A stretch of 64,000 nucleotides of DNA from Cheiracanthium punctorium (Eukaryota; Arthropoda; Arachnida; Araneae; Cheiracanthiidae): the NCBI GenBank assembly GCA_038373885.1, contig JAWZYV010012274.1, positions 1,364,001-1,428,000 of the forward strand. The letters run 5' to 3'. The notes below the pieces were generated by a model. The model searched no databases and was not told where the DNA came from. It saw nothing but the letters and a program-made list of their open reading frames with translations. The first letter of the stretch is position 1. Each line of letters begins with the position of its first letter. Below are positions 11,300-22,504 of this stretch, piece by piece. The position numbers and the translations under genes are program-made.

Positions 11300-11441
11300 C
11301 AGGGGCGTAGCCAGGGGGGGGGGATCGGGATATATCCCCCCCGAAATTTTTGGAATGCCGTGCAGAAATTCCGTCTATTTATACACATATAAGTTCATAT
11401 CCCCCCCCCCCCCCCGAAAAATTTCCCTGGCTACGCTCCTG
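11300..11441. mobile_element. Very short hAT-type MITE (CAGGGGCGTAGCC ends)
   Basis: The inverted ends CAGGGGCGTAGCCAGGG and CAGGAGCGTAGCCAGGG are flanked by ACTTCATA (11292-11299) and GCTTCATA (11442-11449), a 7/8-matching 8-bp duplication. Long G and C homopolymers flank a short AT-rich core. A degraded relative end (GGAGCGTAGCTAGG) occurs at about 24120. Confidence 0.7.
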
Positions 11442-11449
11442 GCTTCATA

Positions 11450-12882
11450 CTTAGGGATTTTCTTTATGAACTCTGCTTTACACTTGATATGTGTTTGATA
11501 TAAGCCAGTCACCTTATTTTTTGTATTCTTAAAGATACCTGAGCTTGGTGCCGTATGCAGAATTTTTCGAAGAAAAATTGACAATTATTTATTTATGTTT
11601 TAATTTTTGAATTAAAAGTTTTTATTAATATCTTCTGTTGTTATGTTGCTCTTGTTCACAATTTATACGAACTATAACCTATTTTCTATCGTCCTATCGA
11701 GCTGAATATAGTTGAATTTTTTAATGTTTCTCAAAAAACCGCGTTTTTTTTCTTTCTTTTTTTTTGCACATGTCAGCTAGTATCTACTGAACTATTCGTC
11801 GAGCATTTCGATTTTTGCATCACTGGAAAGTTCTATCAAGTTCGGATTTCATTAAAGATTTAAAATAAAAATCTTTTTCAAGTAAAAAGCGAAGCGGTAT
11901 GGGAATTTAGATTTAAGTAATAATTTGTAGATAGCTCTTGCACCATCTCATAATGTCTACCTGTTTAGAACTTTTGGTTTTTATTTTGGGCATCCCAGGT
12001 TTCATTGTCAGATTTCGAAATTTCATTTACAGATTCTTCTACTAATATAGTGTCAAAGAGTAATCTCATCCTGGCTAACGAGATACTCAGGCTACGGCGC
12101 TGAGATTTTGGTTACTCCTTTTTACACTCAAAGAATCATGTGACTTAGGGGATGAACAACCTAGCATGATTATCTCGGATTAAGGTGGTCACACGCCCTT
12201 GGTTGCATGACTTTTCGAGGTCAAACATGGATGTGCTGTAGCCTACATATGTTGTCAGTAACGGGTCGATCAAATTGTTGTCGCAGAAAAAAGAAAACCT
12301 GTCATGTATGCGTCTTGTGTTCATTGCAATGGAGTGTAAACGCATTGAATTTTGCCTACATATGACCGAATACTTATGACTGACTATTAGTGGAATAATT
12401 TTTGCTAGTTTCACGTACATCATGAAAGATCTTCAAAGAAAACTGTTTTTTTTTTTTCTTTTCATTCATTATTTTCTTTTCTTTTTCTAAAATTTTTATT
12501 CAATTTTTCAGGCATGGTGAGATTGATGCTCACATTGATGTTCATATATAATTAAGGACCCACATACCAATCATTAAATTACATAAGCAACATTATCTCA
12601 CATTTCCTCCTTCCCATTACTAGTTCATCTGAACTCACAGCACTGTGTACTGTAGTCATGTCATTACACCGCATAATTGACTCCATTCAGATTTATAATA
12701 CCGAATATAGTATTCTTTGTTAAACCATTTTCGGACCAAAAATAATTAAACGAGTATAATTAAAACAAAGGTTCCTTGAAATTGAAAACAATATTGTTAC
12801 GATTTTTTATTTTAAAAAATGTGTAAAAGAGTTTAAATAATGCAAATATGTCAATTGTATTATACTATATAATATATATACA
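11450..12882. other. AT-rich intergenic DNA
   Basis: A 92-codon minus-strand open frame (12145-12423) has no recognised motif and no clear splice context. Nothing else is supported. Confidence 0.4.
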
Positions 12883-13288
12883 CAGGGTGATTCGCTACCA
12901 GACTGACAAACTTGCTGGGGGTACAGAGACAAACATCGTGTTCATATATCTGTTAATAATCACTTTGGAAGAAGTGTCGAAGTGTGCGTGTAATTGTCTA
13001 ATTTCTTAAACAAGTTTTATAAACAATGGGTTTTCCTCACACAATTTCTTAAATGTAATGAAAGAAATAATTCTGAAATAACAATTTTTATCAAGTGCAA
13101 TCGGTGAAAGAGGGATTCGTTTTTGAAAAACCATGGTCGGAAAGTTTATTATCACTTAAGCACTTCTTCTAAAGTGATTATTAACCGGTACATGAAGACG
13201 ACGTTTCCGTCCCCGCATGTGATTCTGAATCGTCTCTGTACCCCCTACACCCCGTGCCAGTTTGTCAGTCTCGTGGCGAATCACCCTG
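12883..13288. mobile_element. TIR element with CAGGGTG ends (mariner-type MITE)
   Basis: The inverted ends CAGGGTGATTCGC.AC.AGAC continue for roughly 45-90 bases with small gaps: TGACAAACT, GTACAGAGAC and the TTAATAATCACTTT/AAAGTGATTATTAA block all recur inverted. It is flanked by (TA)n DNA (13289-13327). No transposase. The block AAGTGATTATTAA followed by GAAGACGACGTTT recurs in the element at 51143-51739, so the two are related. Confidence 0.7.
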
Positions 13289-13290
13289 TA

Positions 13291-13327
<37 letters not shown>
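13289..13327. repeat. (TA)n microsatellite
   Basis: An almost pure TA run abutting the TIR element to its left. Confidence 0.9.
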
Positions 13328-13332
<5 letters not shown>

Positions 13333-13339
13333 AGAACTT

Positions 13340-13981
13340 CTTTTCGTTAGAATCGCGTTCGAGAAAGTTCGGCAATGATAGCTTTACTGTAATTATTCGC
13401 TGAAGATCGAGTTTCTTAGCGAGAATGGAACCACCACCCCCGACAAAATTGCATTAATCCGCCGCTCTCACAAAAGGATCACATATTGGACTTTTGTAAA
13501 ATAAAACCTGTAACATTTCCTTCTCCAATAGAGTTAACTTAGTTGCAGTATTGGTAATATGTATCTTTTTATAAGCCTTGCAAACCCGGGAGGGAATTGT
13601 GACACAACCCGTGTTATACAAGTAATTTAAAATGTCAAAAAAAACAGTCTCAAGTTCTAAGAAGAATCTAATGTTTCTTCAAGAACCCAAGAAAGGAAAA
13701 GAGAGAGAGAATGACGATTCCGATAAACCATTCAATTAAGTTACGGAAGATTTTTTCTTATTGAACGTTGACACACAACTCTCCCACCGAGAGAAAACAC
13801 CTAAAAATCTAGGGCTTGTTTTATGTATGTGTGAATGCAAAATGAAAATGCCTATATCGGTATGTAGGGGTCCCCATGAGAGATACTATCTGCCGTGGAC
13901 TTTGTGTTGGCTTAGTAAAGTTCTGAATATCAGAAAAATTTTCAAGTAGCAACTTTATTCTCAAATCAGATAAATGTGTCC
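13340..13981. other. Intergenic with a one-ended hAT-like fragment
   Basis: 13431-13468 carries the inverted CGGATTAATGCAATTTTGTC end also found at 49370-49408 and, diverged, in the MITE at 2891-3031. No gene is seen. Confidence 0.4.
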
Positions 13982-13989
13982 AGTTAGTT

Positions 13990-14216
13990 GCAATGCCGAC
14001 CGGATTGTATGGTGGGTAAAGCACCGTACTACGGTTTCGGGTTCAACTCCCGGCGGTCGGGGTTCGATCCTCTACTGGGCGTGGTTGTCATTGTCCGTCC
14101 CTTCATAGGGGCGACGTTGGTCCATCTACTAGTTGCCCCCATAATAAAGAGGCCAACAATTCCGGCCTGTTGTGGCTAAAGCCTTCAAGGCAGCCGCCGG
14201 CCATAGGAAAAAAAAA
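13990..14216 (+). repeat. tRNA-derived SINE
   Basis: The head folds like a tRNA: CCGACCG at about 13996 pairs perfectly with CGGTCGG at about 14054-14060, and GGGTTCAACTCCC is a good Pol III B box with an A-box-like TGGTGGGTAAAG upstream. The body contains TTCATAGGGGCGACGTTGGTCC, shared with the tail of the 5S-headed SINE at 2583. The element ends in an A tract and is flanked by the 8-bp duplication AGTTAGTT (13982-13989 and 14217-14224). Confidence 0.75.
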
Positions 14217-14224
14217 AGTTAGTT

Positions 14225-14876
14225 AAAATTAAACTGAAGGCCGTCAGTGATGCAAGTAATATTACATACACAACGGGAAGATTTATATAGGATATATTTA
14301 TAATATAAATTTACTATCTTTTGTCAATAAACGTTGCTCCTAAACATAAAAGTGCACTGCATTCACACACACCTGGCTGTAATATAACGATTCAAGAATG
14401 TGGAATAGCTCATTTTGATATTTGGGGGCCTGATTCTCATGTGGAATTTTGGTAAGCCACTGACACTTGTGTTCAAAGCCATATTAACAAAGCCTAACTT
14501 TGGCAGAGCTATAGCGGCAGCTGCTCCAATCTTCTGATTAAAGGGGCCCCCAAATCGTGTGTAATGATACAATTGTACGTTGCAGAAATATGTGAATTTT
14601 CCTGCTTACTTCAGCAAATTTGTAAAAAGATCCTAGTCAGACTCTGATTTTGATTATAATGCAATTTATTTCGCTATGTAAAGAAAGAATATTTCGTAGG
14701 TTCCATACATTTTGCGAATAAAAAGGATTTTTCTTCATAAATTACGTTGCACTTGTTGAAAAAAAAAAAAAAAAAACTGAAGGGAATTCTACACTGCATG
14801 TGCCAAGCATCGTGAAAGTATCTAGAAATTAGAGAAAACTTCATTCAAGAGAAAGCAGGCTAAGTTATTTTTTAAG
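14225..14876. other. AT-rich intergenic DNA
   Basis: Contains an inverted GGGGGCC / GGCCCCC pair at about 14425 and 14545, possibly the ends of another small decayed element, and a poly-A tract at about 14759-14776. No gene is supported. Confidence 0.35.
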
Positions 14877-15076
14877 AAGGTGAATTGTCCCGATCGAAGT
14901 TGTTGTCCATTGTCGTCTCGTTCAAAGACGTTAGCACGAATGTGCCCGAAAAGACACGTGGTGTAGAGCTGGCCTCACCTTCAAGATATTCACCTATTAA
15001 AAGACTTCCATGGATTATGCGCGTCCTAAAGCAGATTCGTGAAGAACATTTCCCAGATCGCAATGACACTCAATAA
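14877..15076 (+). CDS. Possible terminal exon of an unrecognised gene
   Basis: A pyrimidine-rich stretch ending TTTTTTAAG is followed by an open frame that runs to a TAA at 15074-15076. Its composition is clearly less AT-rich than its flanks and its third positions look selected. The predicted 65-residue tail is basic, with an S..RYSPIKRLPWIMR segment and a charged end KQIREEHFPDRNDTQ. I do not recognise the family and cannot identify upstream exons. It may instead be an exapted repeat or a chance open frame, and its overlap with a minus-strand frame of similar length lowers confidence. Confidence 0.3.
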
Positions 15077-16097
15077 ACTGACCAAGGAATACAAGGAGTT
15101 CCTGCAGACCGCTCATTCTGATTCTTTCAAATACTTAATAACGCCTGCAGTCGTCTCTTTGACCATCAAAATATAAAATTTAAACTTCTGAAAATTATAG
15201 AAAGCAATCCTTTTTGAAAAATATCAGAGGGAAATATCTGATACACTGTTTCCATTTAACAGGTATTGATTATAAAACTCCTTCTAATAAGATCTAAATT
15301 AAACTCACAGTACTGCTAACATATTCGTGTCTATCGTCAAAAAGACGTGACGACAATAACTTACATTCTGTGCACGTTGTTTCCAGGTAGGAGTATTTGC
15401 AAAATTCCTTAACAGGGAGCGGTGTGCAGCCAGAGCACAACATGCTGTGTCACAACGAAGCAATATTACCCAATCCGAGAAGTAACGATGGGTACAGATT
15501 TGAAATACCTGCTGTCTGGCCTTTCGAACAAATTTAACAGATTAAAGCAGCATAAAATAGTACCGCATGTTCAAAATTATACTTAACGTTTCATCCTCTT
15601 TCATAGAAGAGAATGAAAGTGCAATCTTTCTGTGAGCTTCAAGGGTTAGGGATTAATTATTACCTTTGAAATGAAACTTTTTCTGTCAATTATTGATGTG
15701 ACTTTTAAATCTAAATCTATCAGATATTTATTTTTGCCTTACACATTCAATTTTCGTCTCAAAAAATATTTCATAAAGATTATTTCTACTTTGTTTTGTT
15801 TTAACAGATCAACGTCTTGAAAACTTTTAAGCGTTCATTGTACATATACTAATGCATTAGACTTCTTTTGCGTCTTCCTGTAGAAAAATAAAACACGTCT
15901 TATAAGCATGTTCAAATTAGGCACAAAGTTACAGAAATGGTCTGTAAATAACATTTGGTGCCTATTTACGACACATAAACCAAGGACAGAGACATAAATC
16001 AAAGTTAGAAGAATAGTGTCTATGTGTAATATGCTTATCATTATCCTTTTTTTTTTGGACACTAAAATATTTTCTTCTTTTTCTGATTTTATTTCAG
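15077..16097. other. Presumed intron or 5' region of the repeat-protein gene
   Basis: Ends in a polypyrimidine tract and TTTATTTCAG (acceptor at 16095-16097). A candidate first exon starting ATGAAAGTGCAATC at about 15613 precedes a GTGAGC donor-like site, but the join gives the wrong phase for the repeat frame, so the true first exon is not assigned. Confidence 0.35.
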
Positions 16098-16628
16098 ATA
16101 TGTATCTTCCTCCTGGGTGCTGCAACCAACGGATCTCATGGCTATATGGGTGGACTAATGTCATCCTGGGAACAAATGCTTGCAGGACAAGAAACAGGCT
16201 CTCTTACACGAGTATCATTGATATCTGGAGTAATTTCGAAAAGGGAAGCTGAAAATCGTGAAAATGGACCGGCTCCTTTAACTCAAGGCAGGGCTGCAAA
16301 TGGAGGGTCTCCCGGAAGCCAAAGCGGTGCAGGAAGCCTTGGAACACAAGGAGGTCAAGGTAGTGCAGGAAGTCAAGGTGGATCACAAAGACTGAGAAGG
16401 AATACTCAAACCCAGAACGCTAACAATGGACCGGCTGCTGGAACTCAAGGCGACTCTGGAAATGGAGAGTCTCCCGGAAGCCAAAGCGGTGCAGGAAGCA
16501 ATGGATCCCAAGGAGGTCAAGGTAGTGCAGGCTGTCAAGGCGGATCACTTAAACCCAGGAATCCCAGGATCCCAGGATCCCAGGATCACTTAAACCCAGA
16601 GAAGGAATACTTAAACCCAGAACGCTAA
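16098..16628 (+). CDS. Secreted Gly/Ser/Gln-rich tandem-repeat protein, second exon
   Basis: After the acceptor TTTCAG the frame reads ICIFLLGAATNGSHG, the back half of a signal peptide, so the start codon must lie on an upstream exon. A short non-repetitive segment with MGGLMSSWEQMLAG and TRVSLISGVISKRE follows. Then come two copies of a 54-residue unit built from SPGSQSGAG, GQGSAG and SQGGSQRLRRNTQTQN blocks. Period and composition resemble silk-like, glue-like or other extracellular low-complexity proteins, but there is no spidroin terminal domain, and a GXY collagen pattern is absent. The frame ends at a TAA created where unit 2 diverges (about 16550-16600), a region of short internal duplications. 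Repeats continue downstream in other frames, so this may be the intact part of a broken gene. Confidence 0.5.
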   Translation: MCIFLLGAATNGSHGYMGGLMSSWEQMLAGQETGSLTRVSLISGVISKREAENRENGPAPLTQGRAANGGSPGSQSGAGSLGTQGGQGSAGSQGGSQRLRRNTQTQNANNGPAAGTQGDSGNGESPGSQSGAGSNGSQGGQGSAGCQGGSLKPRNPRIPGSQDHLNPEKEYLNPER

Positions 16629-17345
16629 CAATGGGCCAGCTTCTGGAACTCAAGGCGGTGCTGGAAACGGAGGGTCTCCAAAGCGGTGCAGGAAACGGAG
16701 ATTCTCCTGGCAGCCAAAGCGATGCAGGAAACAGTGGATTGCAAGGAACTCCAGGTAGTGCAGGCAGCCAAGGCGGATCACAGAGAAGGAATTCTCGAAG
16801 CCAGAACCCTAACAATGGCCGGCTCCCGAAACTCAAGGCAGCGCTGCAAATGGAGGGTCTCCCGGAAGCCAAAGCGGTGCAGGAAGCAGTGGATCTCAAG
16901 GAGGTCAAGGCAGTGCAGGCAGTCAAGGCGGATCACAGAGACTGAGGATTACTCAAACCCAGAACGCAAGCAATGGACGGCTGCTGGAACTCAAGGCGGC
17001 GCTGGAAATACAGGGTCTCCTGGCAGCCAAAGCGGTACAGGAAGCACTGCATCCAAGGGAGGTCAAGGTAATGCAGGAAGCCAAGGCGGATCGCAGAGAC
17101 TGCAAAGGAATACTCAAACCCAGAACGGTAACAATGGACCAGATCCTGGAACTCAAGGCGGCTCTAGAAATGGAGGGTTTCCCGGAAGTCAAAGCGGTGC
17201 AGGAAGCTCTGGATTTCGGGTGGTCAAGGTAGTGCAGGAAGTCAAGGCGGATCACAAAGACTGAGAAGGAATACTGAAACCAAGGACGCTAACAATGGAC
17301 CGTCTCCTGGAACTCAAGGCGGCGCTGGAAAGACTGACTGAGAAA
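16629..17345 (+). pseudogene. Frame-broken continuation of the 162-bp coding repeats
   Basis: At least four more units follow, with the CAAAGCGGTGCAGGAAGC landmark at about 16870, 17032 and 17188. The repeat frame changes several times: it is read in one frame at about 16675-16830, lost across unit 4, restored near 16975-17210, then lost again near 17218 where a CAAGGAGG-type motif has become CGGGTGG. Either the 3' part has decayed, or indels in the assembly hide a longer ORF. Open frames on the minus strand are shadows of the repeat. The array ends near 17345 with short TATTGAAAGCATTGTAGG-like duplications. Confidence 0.55.
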
Positions 17346-20300
17346 GCATTGTAGGAAGTAGTATTGAAAGCATTGTAGGAAGTGGCGGATCCCCGGAAAA
17401 AAGCAGGCAGTGAAGGAGCACCATAGAAAATAAAAAGACATTGTAAAACGCAGAATAATGTGAAAATATGTTTTTTTTTCACCCTAAGTGAAAATTATAA
17501 AATAAGTGCTAAATCATTTTAAATCTGTACCTTAATATTTTTCGCATGAACTTCTATTGATGACTGTAGATAAAAAAAAAAAAAAATTAAATGCTTAATG
17601 ACTCTGACTAATCCTTTAAATTTCTGTTGTACTGTTTTGATTTTTTGAATGAACATATATTGTAGATGTGTATGTTACTAAGATAGGATTTCAAGTTGAT
17701 TACATAAAAGTTCATGTCAGATGAAGTGAAATTTTTACCAAATTAAAAAATTATGTATTTTACTCTCGGAAATTTCCAAATCCTTATTCTTTTACGCCTG
17801 AAAAACATCGCATTCCTGCTCTGATTTTTCATGCACACAATATTTTAATTAAAAAATAACCTTGCAAATAATCTAAACAGAAAAAAATCCTTAATCTTTT
17901 ATTTTTACTTCAAAAGTCTAAATTATTCAATAAAATCGCAACCACGCAACATGGCAACCACGATGCTTATTTCTCACTTTTTCACTGCAGGTGTTACATC
18001 CTCCAGTGATTCAGATCTGATAATTTCAAGAAAAAATGTTAGCAACAAATGAGGCAAGGTGTGTGTGTTGAAGAGGGCTGTTTTCCTTCAACACACCTGT
18101 GGGACCCAGTGTTTTTACTCTCCTCCCACGGTGAAAGATGAGCGATAAATGACTTTTGAGCAGATGTGGAATATCCTGTCAAGCCGTAGAGAAAGACACT
18201 TTTATAAATAATGGTTTAGTTCTTAATGATGCAGAGTAATAACACTAGCAGTCAACTCATATAATTTATAGAAATCTTTGAAAATTTCCACTTTATGTGC
18301 GTGTATAATAAAAAAATACAAGGTTGTATTTTGATTTGGAGGTCCCTCTGAAGCCGGGGCCTGGGTTCACTGCATCTGCAGCAACATCCCCCCCTCCCCG
18401 TGTCCCGCCCTGGTGTTTTATGTATGCAAAATATCCACAATGAACAGTCGGGTCATTGGCAGTCTATGAGCGAGGATGATCCGTATTAATTTGGATACTA
18501 GTCTTTTTTTTTTTATGGAAAACGTTAAAGCTTGCAAGATGCAGAGGAAATTCTCATATTTTTTTCTTTTTTTATGTTTAAATTATTTTTATTCATGTAA
18601 TTCGTTTAAAAAAGAGAAATATTTGAAAAACATTTTTCATTAATTCAGAAAATTCGCAGAATGATCTTGTATTTAGCATTAGTATAAATAAGTTAAGATC
18701 AACAATGTCAATCGACAAATTTATTTGAAAAACATAAAAATACAAGACAAAAGCAAAAAGAACTTAAGAATTTCCTTCATGCACACGAAACTTTAATATT
18801 GTATGATAAAAAGGAATGTCTAATGAATCATTAATTGATTTATTGTAAAGTATAAAACAAGAGTCAGAACACGATACTATCAGATTTATTGTGGAATTAC
18901 TATTTTCAGGTAATACTAAGTTCTTGATATTAAACAAGAATTCTGACAGTATAAACAAACTTTCAGTACTAATAAGTCTTCCTGAATATAAAATGAAAAA
19001 AAAAAAAACAAGCACAAGAAATTGATAATGTTTAAACATTATATATATAATGGCACTGAATATTTCAGTTCATCGTCATATATGCAATGTCAAATTTAAG
19101 ATGCAGCTATATACAGTATGTAAAAAACTTTCATAAATACACCATAATTTATATGTATGAGAATAGGTTAAGCTTGAAAGAAAAAAAATCATTATTCTTG
19201 TAAAATTATTTAATATTTTATTTTATTTTTGTGAATGGCATTTGTATGCTTTAAATAAAACTCAACTGTTTTAAATAAAACAAGCATAGATAAAAATAAA
19301 GAAAATTTCCAAAATCAATCTGCACTTCAAATAAAGATGTTACTTAACATGCCATACACACAGTTAATTCTATAACATACACATTTCCTAAAGGGAAAGA
19401 GAAATACTTGAAGCCTGGGAAAATTCAGGAATTTTTCTACAACACAAAATAAGTAACGTACTGAGAACTAGCATTAATAATTATAAATACACTGAATCAT
19501 TCTAAAACAAAGGAAAATTTAAACTCATTTTAAATTTCATTAGTTTATATTGAGACTGCAATATGTGTAGATATTGTTTACAGAATAACATTAACATACT
19601 TAATGAAGCAAAAAGGTAACATAAAGCAGTATGGCATAGGTTTACTGTGAAGAATTTATGTTGACACTTGGTGATAGGTATGGGTATTTATTTTTTATTT
19701 TTTTTACACTCTGTATATAATTTTTTAAATGTATATGCCATTCTACAGCTGGGCAAGACTAACTGCTACAAGATGAAAGGTACCTAATAAAAATGAAGCT
19801 ACAGACTAAATAAAAGGAATTTTGATTTTATACAAGTAATAAAGACTGGAATTAAACCACAGAGTCACCTAATTTTTTGCACCATTCTAACTTTTAAAAA
19901 GTTATCAGCACCCAACATACAAAAGTGTAAAATTGTAGATAATTATAAAATTTTAATATAAGCCAAAAGTTTTCAAACATGTAGCTATAATATAAATAGT
20001 AAACAGGTTATTGCAGATGACTGAGTACAAAATTAAAATTCATAATTATTACCAGTACCGTGTTATGAAGAACAAAAGACCACAAGGAATTAAGAGATAT
20101 CAAAGAAGGAAAAATAATTCATTTTCATATAAATATGCATGAAAAAATACGAAGTGGAACAGTTCGAACCTTTGATTAAAAGTAATTAATTGAATTCAAC
20201 ACTTAATTAAAATTTAGTTTTATAGAAATGGGTAAATGGGGAATATTAATTGAAATTTTACAGGATGGTTAAAAGGACTAGAGTTTGTATCTTATGGCTG

Positions 20301-22472
20301 AATAACGTATGGAGGAAATGCACAGCTAAGAGAAAAAAGAGATCCAAACCTGAGGGCTATTTTGAGTTACAATTCTCACAGAAATAAGCTGCTTAGGCCT
20401 TTATATATTTTATATATTTTTTTTTTGAAATAAAATATTATGACATTTTTTTGATATCTTAGAAGTTTTGGCTTAAAATTAAATTTCTTTGACATAATAG
20501 GGGTCATTTTTGAATGCATTTTACCTAAAAACCATTTGTTGAAAATTAGAAAAAGTTTATGCATGTAGATATACTTTTCTTTTTTGATATGCGGATTTCA
20601 AATATCAAGTAGAAAGATAGGGTCGCAATTGATCTTTCAAAATTTGGTTATTGTTTTAATATGTATATGACCTTTTTAAGACAAAAATTATTGCATTAAT
20701 AATAAAACAGATTTACCAAAGTAAAGCTGTACATTTCTTTAGTCTGTATATCAATTAAAACTCCAAACTCCCTTTTGGTTCTGATTTTTTTTTCTGATTT
20801 ACCTTATAAAGTAAGTCATTTCAAGAATTATTACTAGGCACAGAAAAAATGAATACTTTTAAAGCAGACAATAATTTCATTAAAAATTTTCGGGTCAAAC
20901 ATCTATACTTAACATTTTAGGTATGCATACTCTGCCTAACAATACTTGTTAAATTATAAACAGTCAGCCTCCATGTAAACCTTGTTCAACATGACTATTT
21001 TTAATTAATAATCAATTTAATGTCACTATTAGAAAGCCCTGTTGGTTGAATTGAATACTATAGATAAGAATCTGATAAATTTTCATATACAGTAGTGAAG
21101 TCTCTACAAAACATCATTTTTAACCAAAATAGGCTACCAATTTTCAGCTCAAACACAATTAACAATTAGGTCTCTTTAACTTTCCATTTGACTCAAATAT
21201 ACACGCATGTTTTTGTCATTATATATAAAATACAGTCCACAGAGGTCTACACAGAAGAATCCTGAGCCATTTTTTGCATTTTATTTATGTAAAAATGATT
21301 TAGTAGATTTACAAGTATGTGTTAGAAAACTGCTTATATGTTGCAAAAAATTCAATAAGGTGGTTTCTAACACAATAACAAAAATGTTCAGATACAATTG
21401 ATTTCAATAAAACTCAGCATTAACGATAATAATATTGTGTTTGCATTTGTCTTTAATGATACCAATTTAGTTATAAAAGATGTGGTATTTGATCATAATG
21501 GGAAATAATCCTCAAATTATACTTAATAAAACAGTAAAATTAAAAATGATTGAGGATACATATTCATAACACTAAAAAAATGTAACACTTAACTTGGATA
21601 AAGTTTAGAAGTTTTATACTTTAGATCATGAAACAGGTATAGACATTACTGCACAATTAAAAGCCTCAAGAAAATATTAATTCTCAAGTTGAAGCTGCTA
21701 GCTATGTACCTTTTAGAATGAATACCTAAATTAATGCTTTTATGAAGTAAATATCCAACAATGAATATCAAATAAAGTACTAAATATATAAGCAATCATG
21801 AGATTTGATCACATATTTATTAGTTATTGAATAAAATTAAATTACAGTACTGCATTTCTGATTTTTATGAAATCATCATGCAGCAAACTTTAGTTTAAGG
21901 GGGTGTAAGAAACCTCTTGGCACATTCTAGGACTTTATTTGCGATGTCAGTATCAGCAGGTTCACACAAAAATTGGTTTATTGATGACTGACTGTATTTT
22001 AATCACATGAAAGTTTGCTATAAAATTTAAAGAAAAAAGTAATATTACAGTTAACGTATATATAAGTATCAAGAGGTTGTAGCTCTCCACTTTGAAATTT
22101 TGAAAACATTACAAATTTATCTGAATGCAAAAATAAATAAATAAATAAATAAATTGTTGTCCAAAGCTTATCAAAGTGTACACATCTTAAAATACAGTAC
22201 ATTTTACAAAAGCTAATGATATGTTTTACAAAAAATTTGTTAAAATTGGGACCCGCAAGCACCATTCAAAATGACAGGCAGCTGACTATACAAATAGTAA
22301 AGTCATTAGCAGAAACCAGTTGATTTGACAAAATATTAAAAAGAGAAATGCAGAACATGCCACATTTCACAGAAATTGACAAGTACATCATCATTATATT
22401 TTGATACATAAAAAAATTGACATTCAAGGAGCTCATGAGCTACAAATGACAATTACTAGATGAGCAATATCT
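17346..22472. other. AT-rich region: 3' flank of the thymosin gene, no other gene seen
   Basis: No open frame over about 92 codons and no recognisable coding motif. The part next to 22472 must contain the minus-strand 3' UTR and polyadenylation site of the beta-thymosin gene. Several AATAAA-like hexamers occur on the minus strand and I cannot choose one. An (AAAT)n run lies at about 22132-22154. Confidence 0.5.
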
Positions 22473-22504
22473 TCAGGCAGCAACACTTTTTTCTTGATCA
22501 ATCA
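22473..22504 (-). CDS. Beta-thymosin terminal coding exon
   Basis: After ATGTTTTAG the phase-1 join continues as [10 protein letters not shown] and a TGA at 22475-22473, matching the family's usual I(E/D)QEK C-terminus. Confidence 0.85.

Noticed and set aside
15835..16164. 109-codon minus-strand frame
   Set aside because: Overlaps the polypyrimidine tract and acceptor of the plus-strand exon and has no recognisable motif.
16204..17255. Minus-strand frames opposite the repeat-protein exon
   Set aside because: Shadows of the GC-richer coding repeats; Leu/Ser-rich low complexity with the same period.
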